DNA of 64,000 nt from Polytrichum commune (taxonomy: Eukaryota; Streptophyta; Polytrichopsida; Polytrichales; Polytrichaceae), in NCBI GenBank assembly GCA_950295325.1, contig OX485807.1:7628501-7692500 (forward strand). The letters run 5' to 3'. The translations under genes and the position numbers were made by a program. Positions within the stretch are counted from its first letter, which is position 1; each line of letters begins with the position of its first letter. Below the pieces are notes generated by a model that was not told the origin of the DNA, did not search any database, and was given only the letters and a program-made list of their open reading frames with translations. Shown here in pieces: positions 46,591 through 60,700 of this stretch.

Positions 46591-47249
46591 CTCCAAATAT
46601 TAACCACCATCAAGTGCTTCTACTTAATCATAAATTCCACACTATAAATCTAAGCCTCATAAGTCTAAACTAGAAGAGTGAATACTATAAATCCAAACAC
46701 TATAATTCCAATACTAAAAATCTAAACACTAGAGTTAGGCACTTGTTTATAAATGCCTTGAGTCTAAACCACATCTAATAATGTAAGGCTAATCTTCAAG
46801 ACTAATTGGTCTTGGCTAAAACCTTGCACACACACGTGCATCTCTCTTACTCCACATATACACAAGCTCACCCACACACTCTCACATACTCCCATCTCCT
46901 CAAGGGGAGAGTGGAGAGGTGAAGAAAAAAAAAATTGAGAGAGGGGAAGATAAGAGGAGAGGGGAGGAGAGCACACGAGGGAATGATAGGGTAAGAGGAT
47001 TAGCACCTCCAATCACAATCCCTTAATCCATTCCTCCTAAGTAGGGACTCATCCCATCCACAAAGCTCTTACATTCCTAAATCAACAAGGTGGATCCTAA
47101 TGTGGGCATTTAACCCGCGGAGCTCACCTTGCCTCACCTTATTCCATACTCACCTAGTCAAGGCATCACTTATTGAACTTAACCTTGAAACAATCACACA
47201 ACACCCCCTAATGTCTAAACTTCAATCCACACCACACTTCACACCACAC
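46591..47249. repeat. Dispersed repeat, copy 3
   Basis: Similar in phrase order to 45,340-45,880, ending exactly where unit B begins. The purine-rich tract 'gagagtggagaggtgaagaaaaaaaaaattgagagaggg' lies at about 46,908-46,946. Confidence 0.4.
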
Positions 47250-48535
47250 GGTTCTACCATTTCCTTGTTAGATTTTAGTTAATGTCACTTGCATTATTAT
47301 GATTTTAGGTACTCTTTGAATTTTGAATTTTTGAATTTTTTTTTTCTTTTGGACACTCAACGCAATTAATTTTCCAAAAATGTAGGCACCTATAAAATTA
47401 ATTATTTTCTACCCAAGCTACTAGAGAGCTATATTAGTGCACTTGAGTTGTGTTTAGATCTGTCAACCTCTTGTGACAAGTTTGAACTTTGAAGATGTCG
47501 TGGACAATGGAAACACCATTGGCGTTTTGAACACATTCTCTTTCTTGAAACCTCTCCTCACAATGCTTGTAAAATTTCATTCATATCGTTTGCACAAACT
47601 CTTAAAATCACAAAGTCCTTTGCTAAAGGTCGTTCTTTGTTTGATATCCCAACTTCTCTTAGTTGGACATAATTTTAAATAAGTTCATCTTTTGTGTGGA
47701 ATTGAGGTCTGAAAATTGTTGAGGACATAGCCCAAGTTATGATATTGAAGTTTTGCAATTTCATGTTACTCATATTCTTTGCAATGAGTCAGGATGACCT
47801 TGAATGTAAGGTGAAACCCTTCTCCACCTAATTACCTACAATGAATTGTCAGTAGTAATTAATCTTATGTAAACATACATTTTACCATTATTTGACAATG
47901 GTATGACTAAATAAATGTATATTAAAGTTAAAATTTTATATTTTCCATAATATTCTGGCATTTAGTCTTATAAATTTTTAACGCCAAACCTACCATTCAC
48001 CAACTGTATAATTCCAACCATATGACCACGATAGATTTTCCAAGACTTTGTATACAGTAATCCAAACTTATGAATATGTAATCATGTTCATTTTATAGAC
48101 TAGATATTAAAGGTCATGTCATAACCAAAAAACGTCATATTTTATGCTAAAAATACAACCTGTAATCAAAGAAGGATTATCCCAAAATGATTTATTTTTG
48201 TATAAGTGCTCAACCAATTTAAAAAAATACAAGGTGGTGGTGTTTCTATATCACATGTTAGCTCACTCAACATTTTCTAGTATGCACATAATCTAGAAAT
48301 AAAATGATATCTTCAAGTTTGAAGTATCCCTCAGGGTTCAAGGCTTCTATAACGTTCTCATTTATCATTCATTCACAGACACAAAGGGCATCAAGCTCTA
48401 TGTATGGAGATATAGCTCGGAGTTATACGTTCTTCCCAAATGAACATCAAAAAAATGATTTATATTGGTGGTATCAAGTCAGTTTGTGGTTCAATATGTG
48501 AATCTAAGCTAAATTTTGACAGGTTCAAAGTGGTG

Positions 48536-50964
48536 TTATGATGTGATTTTTTGGGGATTTGCAAGTAAAATATTTGCCATGGTCACTGCTTGTCGAAGCT
48601 CATCAACTACCTCTCCCATTGTCGGTCTATGAACACTTTTAGGCTCCACACTTCGCAAAGCAATGTCTACAACCTTCCACATGGCATCGCGTGCTGCATT
48701 TGAAGTTTGAACAACAGGATCCAAAATCATCTCGATGTCACCTGATTCTATTGAATTGCGAACCTGCAATTGAAAAACAATGAGAGAATACTTTACAAAG
48801 TAATTATGGCTAAAATCAAGATACCCAGTAATGGTACAAGCCAAGACATTCATAAATTGAATGAACCTCAAAATGATCATGGAGTACAAATTTGAAATGA
48901 ACACCACTGTGTTAAATCATCAATGCCAACCCCAAAAAAATTCATACCCATTCAGAGAGACTTGGTTCATGTTGAGTTTTGCTTGTTGCATTTATTGGAG
49001 GACGTCCAGTCACCAATTCCAATAAGACCATACCAAAACCAAAGACATCACTTTTGAGAGATAATCTTTGAGTGGAAAAATACCTGCACTCAAATTATGA
49101 CGTAGGTTAAATACATGCACCGTTTGTAATAGGATTGGGTTGATGGTTGAGATGTAATATAGGTATTATGAATTTATTTATACATATAGTAAATATCAAT
49201 GTATGTGATTCCAAGTATATAGTGTAAAAGATTTTGACATAATCAAATCCCAAGTACTTTCCATACATAAAAGGTTATAAATGCATTGCCTTACCACTAG
49301 AGCAACTACATTGCAACCTCATGAGGGGACTATAGTTGAGTATGTTTGAACCATAGTTGAACACTAGGTACTTGAAATTAAAACTAGCTTTGTGGAATCA
49401 AGAAGCCAACCATCTATGCTAGATAGAAATCCCCATTATTATATATTGTAGATACCTTGATTAAGTTGTAGAAGTGTAATGTGGTTTAGGGAGCTCAGTA
49501 TGCTAGTGTGATTTTGAAGATTTAGTCTTGTGTAAACAACCTAATGAATCATGCTTAAGTTGGAAAGATTTACAAATATTTTATAGCAAACAAATGAGCA
49601 AGTAAGTCAACCAAAGATTGGTGAGATCATACTCTGGATCAAGGTAACCAACAGTGCCTTTGACATTAGTCAAAACATGTGTTGCACCGTCATCTCCGAC
49701 CAATTTTGAAAGTCCAAAATCACACATTTTGGCATAATCCATTTTGCCGGTAAGCAAAATATTACTTGATTTGACATCACGATGTATCATACTTGGATTA
49801 CATCCTGTATGAAGATAGTCCAATCCTGTTCATTCAAGTTCAAGCATATTTTAAATTAATCAAAGTGTCTATCTTCAATTTCTTATTCTAATAAACAAAT
49901 TCATATGTTGATGATCAAGGGATACAAATTACATACAATCTTAGTTCTTTTAAAAATTTGAATCCACAAGTTTATGTTAGTCCAAGGAGAACATTAGTGA
50001 TTTACCTTGTGCAGCATTCAAAGCAATGTTGAGTCGTATCTTCCAATCAAGGGATTGCGAGTTGGATGCATAAGGCCCTTCTCAACAAATTTTTTTTTGT
50101 GTATTAATCTATACGTTAAATTCACATAACTTCATGGTGCAAAAAATAATGCTATGAATGAAGCAATTATGTGTTAGCCCAAATACTAAATGGAATGTAG
50201 CATCCACCCACATTGTTGCAACAATACTTGGTAAATTGAAATAGCCCAATGGCAACATTCAATTTCAATCATTAGAAAACATGAATTTAACATCCTCAAA
50301 CAAAAAATGGAAGTGAAGTACAAGCTTGTTGTTTCATCACACATAAACCAAATTAAGAGACATTGGTTTCAAATGCAAAAAAATTGGATGTATGTAATTC
50401 ACGCACCATGTAAATGGTCAAACAATGAACCTTGGCTCACATATTCATAGATCAATATTTGTTGGTTATTGTCCACACAATAACCCACCAATGCAACCAA
50501 ATTCTTATGGTGGACCCTTGATAAAAGATCAACCTTCATTGCACAAAACACCAAAGCGTTAAGGAATAAATGATCTAAAATACATACTATTCTAGATTGA
50601 AGTGTGGGTCATATCACATTGATTTATAATTTTATTGCAATGTAATGATTGGAAAAAATTAGTATTGATTTAAGCATACTAAGTACTAGCAATGTACTTG
50701 CACATAATACAATTATGAAATCATTTCATGTGTCATTTAGAATTTCATTATTGTTGACATACTAGGTTGTTCACACATGACATTAAGAATGAATATATAT
50801 ATATATATATATAAAATAATGTAGAGTTTAGTCCTTGTAGAACCAAATTATCTTTATATAAAGCATGAGGGACCACCTCCGACAATAGGCAATAACACTT
50901 GTACCATAAGCCTTGCTTTGTAAACTTGCTTTGGGTTCATAGATGACCTCATGGCTATGATCAA

Positions 50965-51030
<66 letters not shown>

Positions 51031-54000
51031 GAGCGTTTCAAAACAAATATGCAAACAAACCTCATTAAAAAACTCAGCCGATCCTTGTCGAGAAGCAATA
51101 TCCAACACTTTGATAGCCACTTCTTGATCGTTATTGAGTTTTCCATAAAATACTGGTCCAAATCCGCCTCTTCCAATTTCCTTCTTGAAGTCTTTAGTTG
51201 CAGCAACAACTTCTTGATATGAATAAGCTTGTGCTCCTACAAATTTCAACCTTCATGATAAGAATGTTTTGATTTTTGTGAAATGCATAACCTCTCAAGT
51301 TTGAGTAATGATTTTATCAATATATGAGAATCTATCCTATAATAATCTTCTTTGATTTGAGTTGATGACTAATAATATATTATGTTCAAATGAAATGAAT
51401 TATTAAAAAATTAATAATTTTACGATTTGCAAAACATATATTGATCCCCCCCCTAAAGCAATGTTACCGCCAAAGTGAATCCCCATGCCCTTAAGATCCC
51501 ACATTGTTGGTTGAAAATATTTGATTCATGTATAAATTCCTTTACTATGGTTGGGTGGACAGTAATGATGGGGTGGATCATAATACAAAGAGAGAACATT
51601 ATTGCATACGAGTGTATTCTAATATATCTAATATAAAAGCCTAAAGTGGTTTGCAACCGATAGGTTATCATTTTTAGTTAAAGTGAGTCATTTGAAACAG
51701 GAAAAAATTAACTTTAAAGGACCTAAATTAGTTTAGTTTAAGTCATTTGAGATGAAATCGCCACAAATTTTATATAGGGGTCAAGTTTGAATGTTGAATG
51801 AAAGAGAGGTATACTCATCTGGGATAATTCCCTCTTGTCCTTAAATACAAATACTACGAAGGTCACCAATCTAAACATGACTTTAGCCTTCGACAACATA
51901 ACCCTGAGTTTTTCATGAGCTTTTAAAAAGCGATGTGGACTTCTCTTCGTCAAAGTCTCCAAACTACCAACCTTGACAACAAGCAATCCTAAAAAATAAT
52001 TCTCATGGGCCTTGGCAATCTGTGTAAAATGGCCCTAAGATCTTGGGTTTGAGCCACCCAAGTCTTGGGTGTAACAAAAAGCCAATATCATGTTAATGCA
52101 CATTTGTGGATGATATTGAAGACTACACAATGTTAAAATTGGTAGCATTTCAATGAAATTGGAACCAATGCATTGAAAAAATTGATCATGTTGTTTTATT
52201 GAATTGAGATTGTGTTTATGCTATTATTATGGAACTCAAAATTATATCTTACGAATGTATTTAATTGTTAAAGATCTGATAAGAAGAATGTTGTCATATT
52301 TTTCTTACCTCCCTTTGGAATGGAAGGCATTGGAAATTCACCCATAGCTGGATGAAGAGCATTCTCATCTCTTTGCCTTGGATGATAGAATAAGAAGTAT
52401 ATCATCAAAAATATAAATATTGCTAATGCCGCAATACTTCCAACACTAGCACCAATGATCACTCCAACATTTTGTTTTGAGGAAGAGCTTGATGAATTTG
52501 AAATTATTGAGGAGCCGTTGCCTACTTTCAAACTTGGATTTCCTGCATACCTTCCCCCCCCCCCAAAAAAAAAAACAATCAAACAAATAAGTGAACACGC
52601 TAGAGGCTTATTCAAAGTGTGTATATGGATTGATTCATCAATCTAATTAATTCATAATCTACAATAAGGTGGAGGCTTGAACCATTAAGGACGACATTGA
52701 ACTAATTCATAATTCATATGCATGGGTGCAACAAATCGTAAGAACATAGGTCTGAACTAGTAAATCTACAAGATATTATGTAATATATATTATGAACTTG
52801 GTTCTCAATGCAAATAATTCTTCAGTGATACGTGGTCTCAAAATTGGTGGAAGGTATGTACGTACCTAAAATCCAAACCATTACCATTCTTTGAGAGAAG
52901 TTTATCAGGAATACTTCCATTCAAATTGTTGTTTTGCACAAACCTGTAAGAAAAACCAAAAGTCAAATTTTTAAAAAAAAAAAAAAAAATCATATTAAAT
53001 GTCCATAAAATCAATGTATCTCATTGCGTGATTTGTGTTTGATGTAAGCTTGGCCCCAACGACTTTGAAAATCATATAAAAACATTGATAATAACTAAAT
53101 AGAGAATGCAAATTTACAACTCATCAAATAAACCTTACAATTCTGTGAGCATTGTGAGTGACGCCAACCAATCAGGGAGTGGCCCCGTTAAAGAGTTGTT
53201 CTCAAGATGCCTATCATATAAATACACACAGAGTGCTAAGTTTTCCTCAAATTTTATTTATGAACCATCCTACATCATAACCAAAAAGTCTCTCTACTTC
53301 ACTTTTATTTTTTATATGTCACCCATCTTCCATAAAACTTATTTGATATGAGCTAGAATGGTAATGTTAAAATAACTGGAATCATCCACTTCTACTTCTT
53401 ATCCATAATCAAATATATTTTATTGGTCATAAAATCCTAAAGAACTCGGACTATCAACTAGTATTTGAGAATTGAGTGCAAATGCATATTTGAGACATAA
53501 GTCATCAAACTAGCAATAACATATTGTTGAATCAAAAGTCATGACATAAAAAGCTTATATTTGATACTATTCCAAAATCATATCTTTGATTATTCTGATC
53601 ACATACAATTTACTCAATGATGTCAAGGCACTTAAATCAGGCAATGATCCTGACAACCCACAATATGATAGATCCCTGCACATAAAAAATTCAATGCATA
53701 AAAATAGAGGTATTAAATAATCAAAAGTTTCAATTACATTTGAGGAGAATAGAAGATGACACAATGCAATAAAATATTTTGTAAGAATGATCACAATGTA
53801 AACATTATTGTTTGAAATTGAGAGATAATGTAAGTTCTTTATATGCTGCGAATACTCAAAGTGTTAGGAGAACTTGATCTTGATGATATGATCACCTCAT
53901 GAATATTTGACATGAATTTACATACAACTTCAACAAAAATTGTAAAAGGTTAGTACCATGATCTTTTCAAATATCATTGAGCAATACATAACGAATTAAG

Positions 54001-57000
54001 ATTCGTGTCTCATCAAAGTTTTTTCCAAAGGCTATTCAGATCACTATATTCGTTAATTTGGGACTTTTTCGGCATTTTGAGACAATTACAAATATAAGAA
54101 CATGGATAAAATCACACAGATATTGGAGAATGTTGTAAGATGCAAATACTTTGAAGTGGGTGTTCATATCAAGAACCCAATTAAGAAGTCATATCAAGAT
54201 GGTTTAGGTAGGACGACCCAAACATTAGACCATGTTGTTGTGGTCCATATATTAATTTGAGACAAGAGAAAGTCTCAAATTAACGAATATAGTGATTTAG
54301 CCTTTAGAAAGACAATTAAAGAAAACACTTTATAATTTCTCACATAATCAAAGTAAAACCAATATTCATCTCCAATGAACGGAAATGTTTGAAACTTACA
54401 AGCTTGTGAGGTTCACAAGTTGAACAAAGCCAGTGGAAATGTTTGAATTTAGTTTATATCCAGATAGATTCCTGTAAAAGCATGCACAAGATGCAATGAT
54501 TTGTCAATGATTTTTATGCTCAAATATTGAAACAACAAAGGTTTGCTTGAATAACTAGTTCCATCATATAACACATAACTATAGGGCATTTCATTTCCAA
54601 TCTCTTAATTTATCACATTTTATATTAACATGCAAAAATTATTTGATTGCAACTAGAACCTGATTTAAAATTTCTATTAAAGTTTATTGAGTCCACATAT
54701 GAGTACAGACATTGCCAAGATCCTTCCTATCTTTTGGACACAAACTCATGAAATACACAACTTTTACTAAAATTTGATACAATCTAAAAATTCGACGACG
54801 TGCATTGGCATTCAACTCATGTTTAAATTGGAAGAGAACTAAAGAAGATTACACTGCAAGAATGTCCGGAGACGAATCGTTGTTCTCACAAGTGAGCCAA
54901 GAATAAGGAGTTGGAAGACAAGGATCACCGCTCCAGTCTACTAAGTTCATGCTTGATTTGATGATTTCAATGGCAGAAGCTGCAACCAAATTTGTCAATT
55001 TATTGGCTACTTGAGAAATTGTTACTGATGTACATATGAAAAATTGTTAATCATTTGCATTCAATGCAACAAGTGACTGACTAAATTCAAAATGGTTTGG
55101 ATGAAGTAGGCTATTCACCATCAATGATGGTGGTTGTTGAAGATATAACGTCCGTGATTGCAAAAAGCTCCAGTGCATTCAAGATAGGACCATATACAGA
55201 AGTTGGGGTTGAATATTGAACAAATTTGGACGTTTGTGGAGTCAAAGTAAAGTACCCCCAATATTCTTCAAGAAATGAATATAATCCTCCAGTAAGGTTG
55301 TAAACATTCAAGAGTGAATCTTGTGCAAAGCCAGGTACATGTATCATAAATTGTCTTGAGGTTACATTCACATGTGGATCCAACTCAGCATAATAAAGTT
55401 CCAAATATGCATAAGTACTGTCTTGTTGGAGAGGGAAATAAAATGTCATATTTCCGGGGGTAGACATGGCTAAACAAGTTTGCAATACGGAGGATGGAAC
55501 GGATTCGTTTGTGTTGGAAGTAGGTACTACAATGGTGGTTGATAGATTAGTTAAAATTGTTGTCCCATTAACATACGTATTGGTCACATGCTTAGGAACC
55601 CAATACTTGTCAAACTTGTCATCTGGATATCTACATAAAAAAAAACAAGTACAATATAATTACGAAACTTGAAGTTTACCATATGCCAATTCTTTGGAAA
55701 AGACCTTGAGTATCGAGAGACCAAAAATAACACCTATGTATATAGTAAGGGTAGTTAGTTAGTTAGTGGTCTCAATGGTTGAGCATCATTTTGTCATGAA
55801 ATCTTAATGTTTTTCTCCACACCAACCCATGAACTTCAATGTAGTTTATTCAAAACTACATGAATATGTAGTAGGTACTAGGAAAACCAATATTACATTC
55901 AAAAAATTTGGGATGAAAGAAGTTTTGAGTCAAGTTGAAATTATATAGAGAACATTAACAACATGATTTTCAGTTATTATAGAAATTTGCTAATAAGAAG
56001 TGTGTTTTTGCCTTTATTAACATAAATAGGTCCAACTCATTTTAGGTGGTACAGTTTCTAAAAACTGCAAAAATAATTTGAAATCACAATATTGAAATAT
56101 GCATTATCTATTTCTCTTTACATTCATATGTATATTTATATTGGAGAGACTTAAGAATTTTCATAAATAATTTAAAATAAGACATATGAATTTTATATAA
56201 GAACACATTGTTACAAAACATAGTGAATAATGACATGATTTGAAAATACTGACTTTACTTAGAAAAAAATGCTCATAATAAAAGTGGAATTTATCTCCAA
56301 ATTATGTATGTTTAATTAGGTTCTTACTTTAAAAATGTGTAGTTCGTTAGCGATTTTTTATTTTCTTAACAACGTCACCTCTTTCATTTGTCAAACTACA
56401 TAAACATAATGTTGATGGCCAAAGTACAAAAGTATAGAATTGGGCAAACATACCTTATCACCTCATCAGTGAGTGCACCTAAATTCAATCTTGCAAGATG
56501 TGAAAGATATCGATTTGCAGCAAGGATAACATCCCATCCATAATTGTATGATACTAGAGGGCGCAATGCTATTGCAGAAATAAAAGGGTTTGTATTGGTT
56601 GAATCTCGTAGAAGGCAGAGATAAGTAACATTGCTTCGAGCTTGGATTGTGAACTCCACATATGATGATCCATTTGCAGGACCATAAAGATTTTCTGTAG
56701 ATATGTTTGCCACCACCGTTGCATCGATTGCCATATGAAAAGTAGGAGCTGTTGCAGCATTATCATAATTTCCGTAACAAAAACTTGCTCTGAGCAAATA
56801 CTTAGAATTTTGTGTCACTGGTAGACTGTAACAATCTTTGGGATGAGAACCATTGAAAAATCTAAGGGTTGTGAGTTCTGGAAAAGCTGGAACTTGGCTA
56901 GCAAGGACAACGGAGCCAACGTTCATCCCAGTTGTAATATAGCCGTCATCGGGAACCCATTGTATGCCAGTCACTGAGTCATTGTATGTGGCCGTTGAAC

Positions 57001-57792
57001 CACAATCGATGTACAAGAACCCTGTCACTCAAAAGAAAAATGGTGTCAACATAAAAATTTCAATCGTAGAAAGAACTCTTGAATGTAACATTGCGGCAAC
57101 AATGTTATTCTCTAGGCAAATGATGGGTTTGTTGTATTCTAAATGGGTATAGTGCCCATGGAAAGAAATGGTGCCCACATTCCGAAAGGAAAGCATTACG
57201 CCATATATTGTAAAAATAGGAAACCTCCAACCTAGAGACTATTTCATGTTGCTAAGTTTTTAAATAAATAAGAGGTACACTTGTATACAATTATTCTGTC
57301 ACTTCTTCCAAAATGATCTCCAATGATTACATGCGGCAAGTGGGGACTACATGAGGAGCTATAGAGAATTGCTAGCTTTGAATTTACACAACCTCTGATA
57401 ATCTACACTGATATGTGCAATTAGGATGCCGAGTTCGTGAATGGGTTGCCTCTTTACCCGTGAAAATTACCTTGGGTCAAAATCAAGTCACAGTAACTTG
57501 TAAGCATCCATCCATATAGCAACCCCAGTCAAAATTAAAAAGTAAAAGTCTTCTATTTTGTCATTATGTCTTAAAAAATCCAAAATGGTGTGGAACGTCA
57601 TGGGGCAACCTGATTGTGTATATCAGTGTTCATATAATATTTTGTGATGACGACATCTTGAGGTTGGAGACCACCATGGGAAAGTGTACCTGGTGGATTT
57701 GCAGCCCCTGCTCTTGGAATATTGTTGAGACTCCACAAGATGCTCATCACTCCAAAAACCAAGTACACGTTGTGCATGCCACTAGCTGCCAT
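48536..57792 (-). CDS. Malectin-like/LRR receptor-like Ser/Thr kinase, copy B
   Basis: Paralog of the gene at 11738-22480 with the same 15-exon plan: 57792-57690, 57021-56454, 55630-55119, 55024-54853, 54471-54400, 53675-53607, 53210-53139, 52943-52866, 52550-52309, 51236-51061, 50533-50407, 50077-50006, 49825-49633, 49083-48948, 48763-48536. Sum 2,820 nt, 939 residues, no internal stop. Exon 2 is 9 nt shorter in frame (lost residues near the DLNGPAAGK loop of A). Kinase residues are all present ([21 protein letters not shown]), but Ser before DFG is Cys and GTAGY is GTVGY. An A-run is 6 in place of 8, so the frame ends at NPQKITS, removing about 25 C-terminal residues found in A. The exon 9 acceptor is preceded by G11 and T11 runs, which might weaken splicing. 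Exon 3 is strongly diverged from A. Probably still a functional receptor. Confidence 0.85.
50971..51025 (+). repeat. (CT)27 microsatellite in intron 10 of copy B
   Basis: 55 bases, twice the length in copy A. Confidence 0.95.
52554..52575 (+). repeat. C11A11 tract at an exon acceptor
   Basis: On the gene (minus) strand this reads T11 G11 then AAG and the exon 9 start. Copy A has ordinary T-rich sequence here. Confidence 0.9.
54042..54294. mobile_element. 253-bp MITE in intron 5 of copy B
   Basis: Inverted ends CACTATATTCGTTAATTTG and the complement of CAAATTAACGAATATAGTG, continuing to about 26 bp with one mismatch. Copy A lacks it ('gctattcaacctttag', about 18,746). The target duplication is unclear: 8 bp is possible (attcagat / atttagcc against attcaacc in A). 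The right 50 bp with its hairpin match 42,970-43,025. The interior holds 'ggtttaggtaggacgacccaaac', reminiscent of the palindrome in the 31-kb array. No coding sequence. Confidence 0.75.
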
Positions 57793-60700
57793 GATTTGTG
57801 TTCGGGGTAAAAAATTTCGACCACTCAACACAAATTCTTCTCAGATAGTCAACTGATAACCTCCCAATTCGATGTGGAGCTGCAAACAATACTACTTGCT
57901 GATACTCATCAGTGACTTCCCAAATTTTGTATAAGTTTGGATACTATAGCCAAAGGTCTATGTATTCCTCATGTTGTGCAGATCATTTTCACAGATTAAA
58001 CTACATCTGCTCTTCATGGACTCTTGGAATCGGTCAACTGGATAAAACAGGATGTGTGAACATTGCTGTCTTGAACTTATGGGCTGCTTCATTCTGCTTT
58101 TGATTTTGATTTCATTTTCCAACTAAGACAGCCTCCACCCTTTAAGTTCACTGAATCAATGATAATCTCTTAAGCGAGTACATAAGTTAGAGAAGAGTAA
58201 TCTAGGAATCATTATCGATGAATCTGCGCGCCCTCCAAGCATCCGTAAGCTCACACTTAATTGACAGCTTCAAATGTTACTCTGGAAGGAGCCTACTGAG
58301 CTACAGATACATGGAAACTGAAGTCTAACTTTGACCAAGTGAAACTTTACATCAGGTTGGGTCTTACAGTTCGACAAACTGCAACAGACAACACTTTCAA
58401 TCTGTTTTGTGTGTACGATTTGGATCCAACGTATAATAAACAATAGATACCTTTAAAACCTAACCAGATAATTTGATGTCTGACATTGATTGGCCTTCAC
58501 AACATTAACTTGTATTTTATTTAGCCTTGGTACTCACACTGGGAAGACAGCATTACAAAACTTGCTTCTAGTTAGAGGAGGTGCATGATATCTCATATTT
58601 AAAATTGTGATAAGAGTCCTGACAGCTGGAGGAAAATTAGGATCAGTTGTGGAAAATGACGAGCAGGAAGTCAAAATCCAATGGAAACACAGTGCTCCCA
58701 AGTAGACTAGGTACATAGGTTATGACATAGTTACAAAGTTCACACATTTGAAATGAACTTCATATTTATGTATTCCACCTTTTCTAACCTATATAGGCTA
58801 TACAACAGACTACTCAAGTCTATTCACAATCAATGTGCACATGGTCGGCAATCTCAGATTTTCATTTATTTTGCATTACGAAAGGAGGCAAATTAAGTCG
58901 TTAAACAATAAAGAAAGACAGACGAGACCTCTAATGCAATAAAAAGGAGATGTGTCTTCACATAGCAAGGGAGATGTGAAGTCATTCGTCTCTCAATTTC
59001 AATCATGTTCTAATCTGAACACTGCAAGTTGTTGATCGAGTCTTGACTCAGGATGGAGAATCTTCCTACCCATCCACCAACCATGTTAGAATTGTTCATT
59101 AAATTGACTTTGCGAAGCTCAAAGAGAAACATACAAGGAAGATTGTTCCTAGAATATTTGTCCAGAGTTCAAAGCATTAATAAAGCCATTAAATTTTTAC
59201 AGCACATAATTCACAGTTACCATGTCACAAACACATTGATGACAGGAGTTCTACCTGAGACTCTTGAGTCTAAAGATGTCGTCAACCTGTCGTCAACTTT
59301 GTGATGTTGCAGGAACTCTTAGGGAAAATAATGCATGGATGTCACCACTACTCGATAATGAATGCCCTGCTGATCTCCTTGACACTTGCTTGTAAGGCAT
59401 TAAAAGGGCCAAATGATGACGTCAAAGTCGTAGACCTAAGTGCAGAGAAACATGTTCCATTGTCAGGAATGAAGGCCATATATAGGAGTTACAAACAGCT
59501 CCAGCTAATTCCAATAAAAGGCCATTGTCTTGGTTGTTAGGGGCTATTTGTGGCAGAAAGAATCCAAGAATGAATTTTCAGTTGTAGGTCGACAAGAGGG
59601 GTGTCACTTCTGCATCGTAATCTCGTTATGTGCATGCAGGCGTATAAGCTGATCAGAGGTTCATATACTACGATTTTTGTACATACAGGTCCGATGCGGG
59701 CAATTTTTGCACATAAATCAAGCAAAATTCCCTGGCAGATGAAAAGACCACTCTTCAAACTCATTGTGTTATGGGTATTTAATTGTGCAGAGGGATGGAG
59801 GCAGGCTCTGAACTAACTTCTGCTTACCCAATAATCCAGTTGTTTCTGATTTTTTAAAGCCAATGGCTTGGATTCATCTGTGCTCGCAAAGACTAGGATG
59901 TAAGGAAAAACTCAAGTTGGAGAGCAGAGGAAGGTGACTTCTAGTTTTGGGATTTCAAATTTCTCTGCGTCTCTCTCTGGCTAGGACATCCAATGCATGT
60001 GGGCTGACTCACAGGGATATTCTACTTTGCTTTGCATATTAGAGGTATCATTTGGAGGCCACCCACGTTCGAAAACACCAGGTTTGAAATGGACATTGGA
60101 GGGCCAAGGTAAAAGAAAATTGGCCTTGACGTGTGCATAACATTGGGGGAGCTCGGTTTCAAAATTTGTGCCTCGTTTATTGGGCATAAACGGCTTCCTT
60201 TCAAGTACAGTCCAAGACAAGGGTTTGTAAAGCTTAAAACCTCCGTTTCTGATCCAAGTTGCAAATGGACGATTTAAATCCCGAAACTAAAAAAGGGGGG
60301 ACCAACCTTGAAACCAGAGGTTAGGCATATGTCAAGGTCAAAATTCTTTCACCTCATCCCACTGATACCCATTTCGAAACCTGTGTTTTCAAAGTGTGTG
60401 GCCTCCCCTTCACCTGAAAATCTCAAGAATTTTAAACATTGGTGAGTCACTGTCCTGCGTCAGATGAAAAGTCCAGATTTATGGGAACCCAACTTTTGGT
60501 TCTGAAAGTTCACATGCCCAAAGCAACCGTGGCGTTGAATTGCTGATATTCTAACCTCCTTAGTCACGTGAAGTCTGGCTGGCTATAATTTTCAGATGCT
60601 ACGTCTCAACCCCCAGTGCATATGATTAAAATTCACATAATTATGCTTCCCGAAACTTCCTCCACAAGAGTCTTGATCTTCCCCTACATAAGGAGAAGAA

